From contig DCKY01000105.1 of the NCBI GenBank assembly GCA_002320775.1, positions 19,327-37,869 of the forward strand: DNA of 18,543 bases, in the 5' to 3' direction. The notes beneath the pieces are model-generated. The model had not been told where the DNA came from and did no database searches. It was given only the letters and a program-made list of their open reading frames with translations. The stretch comes from Planctomycetes bacterium UBA1662 (lineage in GTDB: Bacteria; Planctomycetota; UBA8108). Position numbers and translations under genes: made by a program. Positions 1-8,399 of this stretch are shown here, piece after piece (positions within the stretch are counted from its first letter, which is position 1; the number at the start of each line of letters is the position of its first letter).

Positions 1-8
1 CAGGGGCC

Positions 9-2300
9 TCAGAAACCGCAGGGGGTGTAGAACTCGCAGCCCAGGCCGACATCCGGAGTGACATCGATGTCGCAGGCCGCCAGGGGCTCGGCCGGAGGAG
101 CGCCGCCGATGAAGAGATAGTTCAAGAGATAGACTCCATCGGTAATATCCACCTGTCCGGAGTCATCAACGTCGGCGGTGTTGAGACAGCCCGGCGTATC
201 TCCCTCGAGGAACAGGTAGTTGAGAATGCCGATGGCATCGCTGAGATTGGCCAGCTCGTCCTGGTTGACATCACCCCGGCGAAAGACCGGATCGAGCGCG
301 GCCGTCGTCACGAAGCTCCAGCTCGGACCAAAAACGCGGCCGCATTCATTGCGTGCCACGATGCGCCAGCAATAGGGAGTGGCCCTGTCTAATCTCTCCT
401 CGATCTCCCAGCTGGTCGAGCTTGTCTCGCCAATCTTGACCAGTCCTCCGCAGGATCCCATCCAGACCTCGTAGATGACATTGTCAAGATTCGGCGGAAC
501 GAGGTGCTGGAATTCCGCTGCGCGCGTCACGTCCTCCCCGCGACAGACCTCATCCCCGCAGCGAAGGCTCACAAAGCAGCCGTTCTCTTCAATAACATCT
601 TCCTCTCCACGCACCAGGATACCCTCGACCAGCAGGGTTCGCGCGTCGAGAACCGGCGAACCCGAGCTTCCACGCCCGGGGCCTCCGTAGGCCGCGTCGA
701 TACTGGCTACGAATATTTCAGGCTGACGGGCATCCCGGACCACGGCTCCATCCGAGACCTTGAGAGGAAGCCCGAATGGATGGCCCATCGCCAGCAGCTC
801 CTGGCCCTCCTCTACCTGTCCTTCACGGCGAACGGCAAAGGGCTCTCGGCCATCAACCTCCCGGTCAACCCGGACAACCGCCCAATCGGCGCCCTGCCCT
901 TCAACCCGGTTCTGGAGAATGCCCTCGCAGAAATAGACCTGGGAAGCATCAAAGTCCAGGATGGGGACTCCAGGTCTCTCCATCCTGCAGCCAAAGACGA
1001 AGGCGAACCGGCCGCAGTCGGAGTCATCTGACAGGCACTGCCCGCTGGTAGCGAGGAGATCAGGCCCGACCAGGAAAGCCGAGCAGATCCCCGGATTCGG
1101 CTGATCGACAAATCTCTCCGTTTCGCAGAAGGAGGCTGTCTCTCCAAGGGTCCGGGCCGGGAGACTGAACGTCCCATCGGGATTCTCGGTCAGCTCGGCG
1201 CGGTCGACGACCATGGCGATGGACTCGAGAGCTTCGCGCCGATCATCCTGGATGACCGCGTAGGCCTCCATCCGGTCATCTTCGCCATAGACAATCCGGG
1301 CAGCTACCTGCCGTGCCTGGTTCCATTGCAGGGTCAGCCGGCGGCCCACCTCGACCGAAGCATCGCCTGGCACCGGCGCCTCCGGACGGGGAGGGGAATC
1401 GCAGGGGATCGAAAAAACCCAGCGCAGAATGAAAACACCAATATCCTCGTTCTGACCATCGACGACCAGGTGATAAGAAACTCCCGCAGAGACTCGAAAC
1501 CGCACCCGGCTGAACCCGGGGGTACCCACCTCGTCCACATCATCGTTCTGGGTGATACGCTCCAGGGCATCTATTGAATCACCTGTGTAAACCGCCAGCA
1601 GGGTATCGAAGCCGCTTCCATTCGTGCTGAAAGATGCCTCTCCATCATTGGCGGGAGTCCAGGTGTACCAGACCGAGCGACCCGGAATCTGGCCAAGATG
1701 ATAGGGCTCCTCTTCTTCCCGGGAAGAGCCGGTATTGCTGCCGATCTCCATCCCCGCCGGCCCGTTAAGATCCCAGGCCGCGGAGAACGCGTCATTGGCG
1801 GGCGCTCCGCCGGAGCGCGAGAGGTGCCAGGTCAACAGGATGTTCCCGACATTGCCATTCCAGCCATCAACAACAATGCGATACTCCCGCCCCTGGGTGA
1901 CGGGAAAGACGATCCTGCTTTGAAAATCATCCCAGGAATCATCGTTAGATTCGAGAAAAACCGTATTGCCGACGGTCTCTCCAGTATAGGAGGCGAGCAG
2001 GGTATCGAAATCGCTGCCGAAGGTATAGACGGTAAGCCTGCCTGTAAAAACCGCGGTCCAGCGGAACCAGACCGAAGAGCCCCCCGCATTGTCAGCGTGG
2101 AGCTCCTCACCGAGCTCCCGGCTCGCTCCGCGATTGTCGCCGGTCCAATGGCCTGAGAGACCTTCGAGAACAGCGGCATCTGCGTAATCATCATTCTCCG
2201 GAGCAGCCTGCACAACGGCAGTGGTGCCGGACAAGAGGAGTATTACGCACAGGTATGTAGAAATTACGAACCTGGAGTACACGAAAGAACCTCTATTCAC
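9..2300 (-). CDS. Secreted multidomain trypsin-like (probable pseudoprotease) protein with dockerin-like C-terminus
   Basis: 763 residues, GTG start. Residues 1-33 form a signal peptide (hydrophobic core 15-30, likely cut after QAA). Two homologous beta-sandwich repeats of about 130 residues follow (35-161 and 165-297); each has SVW[FY]xW, FDTLLAxYTG, NDD and VVDG motifs, like domains attached to bacterial extracellular proteins. A trypsin/V8-like region spans about 335-600. It keeps the family motifs YGEDDR (338-343), FLVGPDLL, the Asp of ADWAVV (D472), GHPFGLP (506-512) and the GSSGSP serine box (S546). The catalytic His position reads TSGQC, with Gln at 421. An FN3-like strand (303-330) precedes the protease region and the rest of an FN3-like fold (607-666) follows it. 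Residues 675-731 hold two dockerin-type EF-hand-like repeats (GDVNQDE..., ADVDDSGQ...). Many Cys residues fit an extracytoplasmic location. It is probably a secreted scaffold, binding or inactive-protease protein. The substrate is unknown. Confidence 0.85.
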   Translation of the reverse strand: MNRGSFVYSRFVISTYLCVILLLSGTTAVVQAAPENDDYADAAVLEGLSGHWTGDNRGASRELGEELHADNAGGSSVWFRWTAVFTGRLTVYTFGSDFDTLLASYTGETVGNTVFLESNDDSWDDFQSRIVFPVTQGREYRIVVDGWNGNVGNILLTWHLSRSGGAPANDAFSAAWDLNGPAGMEIGSNTGSSREEEEPYHLGQIPGRSVWYTWTPANDGEASFSTNGSGFDTLLAVYTGDSIDALERITQNDDVDEVGTPGFSRVRFRVSAGVSYHLVVDGQNEDIGVFILRWVFSIPCDSPPRPEAPVPGDASVEVGRRLTLQWNQARQVAARIVYGEDDRMEAYAVIQDDRREALESIAMVVDRAELTENPDGTFSLPARTLGETASFCETERFVDQPNPGICSAFLVGPDLLATSGQCLSDDSDCGRFAFVFGCRMERPGVPILDFDASQVYFCEGILQNRVEGQGADWAVVRVDREVDGREPFAVRREGQVEEGQELLAMGHPFGLPLKVSDGAVVRDARQPEIFVASIDAAYGGPGRGSSGSPVLDARTLLVEGILVRGEEDVIEENGCFVSLRCGDEVCRGEDVTRAAEFQHLVPPNLDNVIYEVWMGSCGGLVKIGETSSTSWEIEERLDRATPYCWRIVARNECGRVFGPSWSFVTTAALDPVFRRGDVNQDELANLSDAIGILNYLFLEGDTPGCLNTADVDDSGQVDITDGVYLLNYLFIGGAPPAEPLAACDIDVTPDVGLGCEFYTPCGF

Positions 2301-2393
2301 GGGTAAGCGCCCCTTCCAGATGAAAACTCATTCAGCCCACTTCCCACTCTAACTCCAGCCAGTGACTTACTTACCATCTAGTGTACCATTAAG

Positions 2394-4106
2394 ATGCCCT
2401 TTCAAAACCCAGGGACCGCCGTAAAAGACCTACAGGGCCTCAAACGGCAGGAACAAGCCAAACCAACGCCTGAGAAACAAATGAAGACCGATTCCCCAGC
2501 CCCTGAATTGTCACGGGAAAGAGGTCTGGGAAGCGCCCTTCGCTGGATCTCGGCGCTGATGCTCATCTCCGGCCTGCTGCTTTGTGCAGGCTCCCTGCCG
2601 CTTGAATCATCGCTCAGGCGGCTCTCATCATTGATCGATGACGCGGGTCCCTGGGGTCCCATCCTCTATGGCCTCACCTACGCCATCGCCACCGTGGCGA
2701 TGGTGCCGGGTTCCATCCTGACCTTCTTTGCCGGGGTCTCCTTCGGCCTGGGAGTCGGCACCCTGACGGTCTCGATCGCCTCCACCGCGGGAGCTGCTCT
2801 GTCGTTTCTGGCTGCCCGGCGCCTGGCCAGGAACCGGGTCTCGCGCCTGCTGGAACAGCGCCCCTATCTCACCGCCATCGACAAGGCGCTCGAGCAGGGC
2901 GGCTGGAAGACGGTCGCCCTCATGAGGCTCTCTCCGGCCATCCCCTTCAATCTACAAAACTATCTCTGGGGACTGACCCCTGTTCGTTTTCTCACCTACA
3001 CTCTCGCGAGCTGGATCGCGATGCTTCCCGGCACCTTTCTCTACGTCTACCTTGGCTACATCTCTCGCGAAGCGGCTGGCGCGGCAACGGGAGAAGAGCC
3101 GCTGCAGGCGGCCAGGTGGATCCTCCAGGGAGCCGGGCTGCTCGCCACGGTGATCGCGACAATCTACGTCACCCGGCTGGCCCGCGGCCAGCTTGCCTCG
3201 CTTGGTAAATTTGACCGGCCGTCTACGCCTGCCCGGGGCATCGATCTCAAGACCATCCTGCTCGCCGCGGCCGGAGCGCTCATCCTCGTCTGCGGCCTCC
3301 TCAGCCGGTTTCAGCCAAACCTCCTGCGTGAGGCGGTGGTCGATCTACTTGGTCCTCCGCGCGCCGAGTTAACCGAGAGCTACTCGGCCAATAGAGGAGA
3401 ATCTGTGGTGGACCACTCCCTCCTGGACTCGGTCCTCAGAACGCATGTCGACCCTGAAGGCTGGGTTGACTACCCGGCCCTTGCCGCCAACTCAGGAGAT
3501 CTTGACCGCTATATTGAGAACCTTGGAGGCCAGGAGCTCGACCGCCTGGGAAGAGACGAACGACTGGCCCTGCTCATCAACGCCTACAACGCCTTCACCC
3601 TTCGCCTGGTGCTGGACCACCATGGCCGCATCGACTCGATCCTCGATATCCCCGAGGAGATACGATGGGAAGACCCGCGCTGGAAGATCGGCGGAGAGAG
3701 CCTGAGCCTGGACGAAATCGAACACGACCAGATCAGAAACCATTTCCGCGAAGCCCGAATCCACTTCGCGCTGGTCTGCGCGGCGGCCGGCTGTCCTCCC
3801 CTTCGCCAGGAGGCCTACACGGGAGCGAAGCTCGAGGCCCAGCTTGAAGAACAGGCGCGGCTCGTGCATTCAAAGGAGACCTGGCTGCGCTTCGATCACC
3901 AGGAAGGGCTTCTCGAACTCAGCCCGATCTACGAATGGTATTACACTGACTTCGAGGCCATCTCCGGTTCGGTCCAGGCCCACGCCGCCCGCTACCACGC
4001 TGCCCTTCATCAGGCCGCCGGTAGCGGCAGAGCAATCACCGTTCGATACCTGGATTACCCATGGCATTGGGAGCTGAACGGAAAGGCCAAGAAGAGACCG
4101 CGCTGA
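2394..4106 (+). CDS. VTT (TVP38/TMEM64/DedA-like) membrane protein fused to DUF547
   Basis: 570 residues. A hydrophilic N-terminus (1-48) is followed by a hydrophobic helix at 52-70. Then comes a VTT/SNARE-associated domain at about 86-222, with the family's VPGSILTFFAGVSFG region (104-118), the GGWKTVALMRLSPAIPFN segment (169-186) and LPGTFLYVYLG (211-221). Further hydrophobic segments lie at about 244-260 and 286-304. The C-terminal half (about 342-520) is a DUF547 domain with LINAYNAFTL (394-403) and HFALVCAAAGCPPL (457-470), including the conserved Cys pair. VTT proteins are integral membrane proteins linked to membrane lipid or solute handling; the role of DUF547 is not established. No clear Shine-Dalgarno precedes ATG 2394. 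ATG 2481 (Met30) is an alternative start that loses no domain. The gene is divergent from the secreted protease-like gene (93 bp apart) and convergent with the DUF1552 gene (36 bp apart). Confidence 0.9.
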   Translation: MPFQNPGTAVKDLQGLKRQEQAKPTPEKQMKTDSPAPELSRERGLGSALRWISALMLISGLLLCAGSLPLESSLRRLSSLIDDAGPWGPILYGLTYAIATVAMVPGSILTFFAGVSFGLGVGTLTVSIASTAGAALSFLAARRLARNRVSRLLEQRPYLTAIDKALEQGGWKTVALMRLSPAIPFNLQNYLWGLTPVRFLTYTLASWIAMLPGTFLYVYLGYISREAAGAATGEEPLQAARWILQGAGLLATVIATIYVTRLARGQLASLGKFDRPSTPARGIDLKTILLAAAGALILVCGLLSRFQPNLLREAVVDLLGPPRAELTESYSANRGESVVDHSLLDSVLRTHVDPEGWVDYPALAANSGDLDRYIENLGGQELDRLGRDERLALLINAYNAFTLRLVLDHHGRIDSILDIPEEIRWEDPRWKIGGESLSLDEIEHDQIRNHFREARIHFALVCAAAGCPPLRQEAYTGAKLEAQLEEQARLVHSKETWLRFDHQEGLLELSPIYEWYYTDFEAISGSVQAHAARYHAALHQAAGSGRAITVRYLDYPWHWELNGKAKKRPR

Positions 4107-4142
4107 GAAACCTCTCGAGGCGGCGAGCTGTCGAAGGCGGGA

Positions 4143-5528
4143 TCAGTACTTCGAAGAGTAGAGGTTGTTCAGTCGAGCAGTGGAGTCACCGAGCTTCTTG
4201 CAGGGCGCCCCCATGCGCTCAAGCATGGCGAGGTAGAGATTATTGAGCGGTGTATTCTTCGGATAGCGCACATGGCGCCCCGGCTTGAGGGTGCCGCCGC
4301 CTTTGCCGAGCAGGATGATCGGAAGCTCATGATGGTTGTGACGATTCCCATCGCCGATACCGCTGCCGTAGAGGACCATCGAGTTGTCGAGAAGATTGTA
4401 GGACCCCTCGGTTGAAGCCTTCAGCTTCTTCATGAGGTAGGCAAACTGGTCCATATGGAATTTGTTGATCTTCTTGATCTTCGCCTGCTTGCCCTTGTCG
4501 TTGCCGTGATGGGATAGAGAATGATGGCCATCGGGAACGCCAACGTTCTTGTAGCTCTTATTGCTGCCCTCGTTGGCAAGCATGAAGGTCGCCACCCGGG
4601 TCAGGTCGGCCTGGAAAGCGAGAATCATGATGTCGCCGAGGAGCCTGATGTGCTCGCCGTAATCACCGGGCCTTCCACCCGGGAGACTCTGGCCGACCTT
4701 CTCCGCATCCTTCGGCAGCTTGCGAAGGGCCCCGTCCTTTTCCTTGTCGGCCTGGGCCCGGGAGAGGCGGCCCTCGATTTCGCGGACGGCGGTCAGGTAT
4801 TCGTCAAGCTTGCGGCTGTCGCTCGAGCCCAGCTTCCTGCCGAGCTTCTTGGCATCACCAAGAACAAAATCGAGGATGCTCTTGCGATAGCGCTCATTGA
4901 CCTGGGTCTTCTGTTCCGAGATGTTCGGGAAGAGACGGTCGAAGAGCTGGCGGGGGCTGGTCTCCTTGGCCATCGGCATCGAGGCGTTCTTCCAGGAGAG
5001 ATTGTGCGAATAGGCGCAGCTATATCCCGAATCACAGCTTCCGGTCTGTTTGCCCTTATCACAACCGATCTCAAGCGAGGGAAAGGCGGTCTCTTTTCCT
5101 ATTCGGGCAGCCGCGTACTGGTCGACCGACACCCCCACCCTGATATCTTTTCCATTGGTTTTCTTGGGCTGCGCCCCGGTAAGAAAGGCTGCGGCTGACC
5201 TGGCGTGGTCGCCGGGGCCATCGCCGTTGGCGCGCGCCTTGTCCTGGGTCAATCCGCTGAGAACGAGCATATGGCTGCGCAGATCCTTGAGCGGAGCGAG
5301 CGTCTCTGGAAGCTGTCTGAGCACACCAGTCTTCTCGGGAGTCCACGCCGGCATATGCGCCCCGTTGGGCACATAGAAGAAGGCCATGCGGCGGGGCAAT
5401 TTCTTTTTAGCGGCGTGGGCCTTGACCAGGAGATCCGAGGGAAGCATAGCATCAAGGAAGGGCAGCGCCATGGCTGTCCCTGCACCCCTGAGAAACGTTC
5501 TTCTGGCTAATGGACTTCCAGTTTTCAT
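4143..5528 (-). CDS. Tat-exported DUF1552 family protein
   Basis: 461 residues. The N-terminus carries a twin-arginine signal, RRTFLRG at residues 9-15, then a moderately hydrophobic stretch ALPFLDAML and a likely cut near AHAA (40). The mature part matches DUF1552: MAFFYVPNGAHMPAW (48-62), a SGLTQDKA-type segment, SCDSGYSCAYSHNLSW, and a C-terminal GSGIGDGNRHNHHELPIILLG segment. DUF1552 proteins are secreted, of unknown biochemical function, and abundant in Planctomycetota, Verrucomicrobiota and Myxococcota, where they are normally encoded beside a DUF1592/DUF1588-type cytochrome-like partner. That is the case here: the partner lies 43 bp upstream on the same strand, so the two are probably co-transcribed. 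Export as a folded protein suggests a cofactor or metal, but no cofactor motif is evident. No convincing terminator is visible in the 36-bp convergent gap to the VTT-DUF547 gene. Confidence 0.92.
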   Translation of the reverse strand: MKTGSPLARRTFLRGAGTAMALPFLDAMLPSDLLVKAHAAKKKLPRRMAFFYVPNGAHMPAWTPEKTGVLRQLPETLAPLKDLRSHMLVLSGLTQDKARANGDGPGDHARSAAAFLTGAQPKKTNGKDIRVGVSVDQYAAARIGKETAFPSLEIGCDKGKQTGSCDSGYSCAYSHNLSWKNASMPMAKETSPRQLFDRLFPNISEQKTQVNERYRKSILDFVLGDAKKLGRKLGSSDSRKLDEYLTAVREIEGRLSRAQADKEKDGALRKLPKDAEKVGQSLPGGRPGDYGEHIRLLGDIMILAFQADLTRVATFMLANEGSNKSYKNVGVPDGHHSLSHHGNDKGKQAKIKKINKFHMDQFAYLMKKLKASTEGSYNLLDNSMVLYGSGIGDGNRHNHHELPIILLGKGGGTLKPGRHVRYPKNTPLNNLYLAMLERMGAPCKKLGDSTARLNNLYSSKY

Positions 5529-5571
5529 GTCAGCATTTCACTCCGGTATCGCTGCAGCTGTTTGTTCTGCC

Positions 5572-8148
5572 CTATTTCACCGCGGCCAGCGGTTTTTCCC
5601 CTCTGCGTTTTCTGAACTTCTCAGACAGGACGATCTGTTTCACTAACGTCGAAAACCGGTAGCCGCTCAGAGCAAGCTCTTTCGAGATCTCATCTACCAG
5701 TGAAGTATCAGTATACTCCAGCCCTCGGCCGAGGGCAAAGATCATCATTTTCTCGGTCAGGCAGCGGCAGAAATCGGCCTTATGCCGCAGCAGGAGGCTC
5801 TTCAACTCCATCACATTTTCGAAGCTCTGACCACTCGGAAAGGTGCCGTTCACAATGATCGGCGTTCCGGACTGGGTTTCCCGAAAGGTCCCGATCCCAT
5901 CGAATCTTTCGAATCCCAGCCCGATGGTGTCCATTTTTTCGTGGCAGACCGCGCATTCGGGATTCTGCCGGTGGAGCTTCATACGCGCGCGGAGGGTCAA
6001 CCCCTCCTCGGTAGCCTTGCCGGCGAAATTATCCGCGCCCGGGGGAGGAGGAGGAGGAGGGCTTCCGAGGATCTGTTCGAGAATCCATTTTCCTCGCTTC
6101 ACCGGAGAGGTCCGTGTGGGATCAGAGGTGATCGTCAGAACAGTACCCTGGGTGAGGACTCCGCCGCGACGCCCGTCTCCCAGGGCGACACGTTGATGCT
6201 TCGCGCCGCTCACTCCGCGAATACCGTAGTGCTCGGCCAGGCGCTGGTTGAGAAAGGTGAAATCCGAGTCGATAAAGAGAAGCACACTGAGGTCCTTCTT
6301 CATGATCTCCTCGAAGAAGAGCTCGGTCTCCCTGCACATGGCATCCCGAAGCTGCTGATCAAAATCGGGAAAGGTTTCCTCATCGGGAGTGACCAGCTTC
6401 ATTGTCCGGATGCCAAGCCAGTGGGCAGCAAAGGTTTTAACCAGCGCCTGAGATCTCTTGTCCGCAAGCATCCGCACGACCTGTTTTTCAAGCGTGCTGC
6501 GCCTTCGGAGGCTTCTCGTACGGGCGAGCTCGAACAATTCATCGTCCGGCATGCTGCTCCAGAGAAAATAGGACAGCCGTGAGGCAAGTTCGTAATCGTT
6601 GAGAATGCGGACCGCCTCGGGATCGTCAGGCTTTGTGTCGATCTCTACCCGGAAGAGAAAATGAGGAGACACCAGCATGGCCTGGACCGCCAGTTGGATA
6701 CCTTTGTCAAACCCATCCTCATTCTTCACCGCAAGCTCGACAAGACTGACCAGGGCCGCGGTCTCGCTGGAGGTCAGGGGGCGCCGAAAAGCCCTGAGCC
6801 CGAAGGCCTTGATGATTTTCCTGGCACAGGTCTTCATCTCGCTCTTTTTTTTCGGCGAGCAGATCAGGATCCGCTCGCGGGATTCATCTTTAGACCAGGC
6901 CGCTTCCACGATCTTCTCGCCCGCCCTGAGGTATTTCTCCATCAACAGCGGCGGGATCGAGAGCAGGTCGCTGATGTTGTCGAATCCATAGCCGATCTCA
7001 TCGGCGGGAAAAGCATCGGCCAGGTCGAGATCGAGGCCGACAAGATCACGGACCGTATAGTTGTATTCGACCTTGTTGAGCCTCCTCATGGTGACCCGGC
7101 CGGGGTCCTTCCCCTTGCCCTCGTTGAGTCCGAAGACTGCCGCGTCAATCCAGGCGACGACCTTGGAGACCTCATCTTCTGTGGGCCTCGGGTTTCTCTT
7201 CGGAGGCATCTCGGCCGCCTTGATCTTCTTGGCTACAGCCTCCCATACCGGCTTATCCTTAACCGCCTCGGAAGCGACAAGATAACCATTGAGCGCCAAC
7301 TCACCCTTCTTCTTCTCCTGGTTGTGACAGGAATTGCAGTACTTTGAGAGAAAGGGAACGACATGGGCCTCGAAGTAGGCCTCCTCGGCATTCTTCGGAA
7401 CCACCGGCCTCACGATAACGGGCTTCGGAGCCGGCGGTTTTTCTTTCTTCGCCACGGGAGCCGGGGTCTCTACGGCCACCGCCTCCCGTCCGCCGTCCTC
7501 CGGCTCGAGCTTCGCTTCAGCCGGGGGCGGCTTCACGGCCGGCTTCACCTCGTCCGGCTTCGGCCTGGTGACTTCTGGCACCTTGGGATACTTCGAGCGG
7601 CTCTCCTTCCGGGCTGGCGGTCCCTGCCGAACGAGGAGGTTCGTATTCGCACTGGCGGGCGGCTGTTGCGGAGGAGGATCCCTGGAAAGAAAGATCACCA
7701 CGATGATCCCCACCAGCACGGCGGTCGCGACCACCATCGGCAGACCGGAGGACCTGGTTTTAGCCTTGTAGGAATCGGAAACACGCCTGCGCGGAGCGAT
7801 GCCGCCAACCTTTGCCGGCGCCCGTGTCGCCAGGGCGGCGCCGGAATGAAACTCCAGACGCGAGTGCCCCATTTTCAAAATATCGCCATCCCGCAGTTCC
7901 CTGCCATGGGCTGGACTGGAGCCAATAAAGGTAAGGTTCCTGTCTCCAAGATCCTCGTAACGAACCACCGTCCCCCGGCGCAGCACCCGGCCATGCTCAC
8001 GCGAAACGGCCGAATCCTTGAGAATGATATCGTTTTCCTGCGAACGGCCGAGCAGGGTCTCCCCCTCGGGAAGAATCACCAGGCGCGGCTGGGAATCTTC
8101 ACCGGGAATCATGAGCAGAAAATGGGGTCCGCTTACTTGCTTTGGCAC
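5572..8148 (-). CDS. FHA domain / TM helix / PSD1-type cytochrome-like protein (DUF1587-1595-1592-1588-1585)
   Basis: 858 residues, GTG start. Residues 20-102 form an FHA phosphothreonine-binding domain with LGR (33-35), SREH (49-52) and DRNLTF (69-74). A basic stretch (RRR, K, R at 120-132) precedes one transmembrane helix (137-154), so FHA is predicted cytoplasmic and the rest periplasmic. A Pro/Lys/Glu-rich linker (156-250) leads to a haem c domain with CNSCH (271-275) and a candidate axial Met in AEMPPK (314). Then come DUF1587 (about 350-410), DUF1595 (434-497), DUF1592 (515-640), DUF1588 (655-755, with a second CxxCH at 732-736) and DUF1585 (770-845), the usual order of the family. These are thought to be periplasmic multi-domain cytochrome-like proteins, possibly oxidoreductases; the substrate is not known. 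ATG 8112 (Met13) is an alternative start. The FHA-TM front end is the unusual part. Confidence 0.92.
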   Translation of the reverse strand: MPKQVSGPHFLLMIPGEDSQPRLVILPEGETLLGRSQENDIILKDSAVSREHGRVLRRGTVVRYEDLGDRNLTFIGSSPAHGRELRDGDILKMGHSRLEFHSGAALATRAPAKVGGIAPRRRVSDSYKAKTRSSGLPMVVATAVLVGIIVVIFLSRDPPPQQPPASANTNLLVRQGPPARKESRSKYPKVPEVTRPKPDEVKPAVKPPPAEAKLEPEDGGREAVAVETPAPVAKKEKPPAPKPVIVRPVVPKNAEEAYFEAHVVPFLSKYCNSCHNQEKKKGELALNGYLVASEAVKDKPVWEAVAKKIKAAEMPPKRNPRPTEDEVSKVVAWIDAAVFGLNEGKGKDPGRVTMRRLNKVEYNYTVRDLVGLDLDLADAFPADEIGYGFDNISDLLSIPPLLMEKYLRAGEKIVEAAWSKDESRERILICSPKKKSEMKTCARKIIKAFGLRAFRRPLTSSETAALVSLVELAVKNEDGFDKGIQLAVQAMLVSPHFLFRVEIDTKPDDPEAVRILNDYELASRLSYFLWSSMPDDELFELARTRSLRRRSTLEKQVVRMLADKRSQALVKTFAAHWLGIRTMKLVTPDEETFPDFDQQLRDAMCRETELFFEEIMKKDLSVLLFIDSDFTFLNQRLAEHYGIRGVSGAKHQRVALGDGRRGGVLTQGTVLTITSDPTRTSPVKRGKWILEQILGSPPPPPPPGADNFAGKATEEGLTLRARMKLHRQNPECAVCHEKMDTIGLGFERFDGIGTFRETQSGTPIIVNGTFPSGQSFENVMELKSLLLRHKADFCRCLTEKMMIFALGRGLEYTDTSLVDEISKELALSGYRFSTLVKQIVLSEKFRKRRGEKPLAAVK

Positions 8149-8170
8149 AGAGAAATTATACTCCGCAAAT
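8149..8170 (-). promoter_or_regulatory. Candidate -10 box abutting the FHA-cytochrome start
   Basis: A perfect TATAAT (plus positions 8155-8160) lies six bases before the GTG start at 8148. A transcript starting about seven bases downstream would begin on the GTG itself, giving a leaderless message, or would use ATG 8112. No good -35 box is seen 16-18 bp upstream. A GGAG lies 12 bases before the GTG, too far for a standard Shine-Dalgarno. The call rests on the -10 match alone. Confidence 0.35.
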
Positions 8171-8184
8171 GACCTGGAGAATAA

Positions 8185-8399
8185 ATTTCCGCAGCCCGCC
8201 GGCAGGCGAACGTACCTGTTCTCATCGGCACCACCAACGCCGAGGGTCTGCCCGCCTGGCCAGAATACGATTCAAAAAAACCTCGTACCTGGAGCTTGGA
8301 GATGAGCTGAAGACCGGCGTGGGACTGCGAGAGAGAGCCTGCGATGCCCTCGACCGTTTCACCTCCAGGGCCTATTCCGCCATGGAAGCAAAAAACTGA
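8185..8399 (+). pseudogene. Carboxylesterase type B C-terminal remnant, frameshifted
   Basis: Two plus-strand frames joined at an A7 run (8274-8280) read as the end of a type B carboxylesterase (COesterase family). In the first frame (8185-8280) the product includes ANVPVLIGTT, then NAEGLPAWPEYDSKK. In the second (to the TGA at 8397-8399) it includes SYLELGDELKTGVGLRERACDALDRF. The GLPxWPxYD, LxLGDE and GLRxExCDxLDR motifs mark the family's extreme C-terminus. One extra A in the run would restore a continuous frame. The VPVLIGT motif normally lies more than 100 residues before GLPxWPxYD, so an internal deletion is likely. The first frame has a TAA at 8182-8184, and no start or upstream catalytic region (Ser/Glu/His) exists in the window. 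The end of the remnant overlaps the tRNA-His terminator on the other strand. Confidence 0.7.

Noticed and set aside
4107..4142. Possible bidirectional terminator in the convergent gap
   Set aside because: Only a short CTCG/CGAG pairing and no T run on either strand.
4521..5198. Plus-strand frame of 225 codons
   Set aside because: It is antisense to the DUF1552 gene, whose family motifs are clear.
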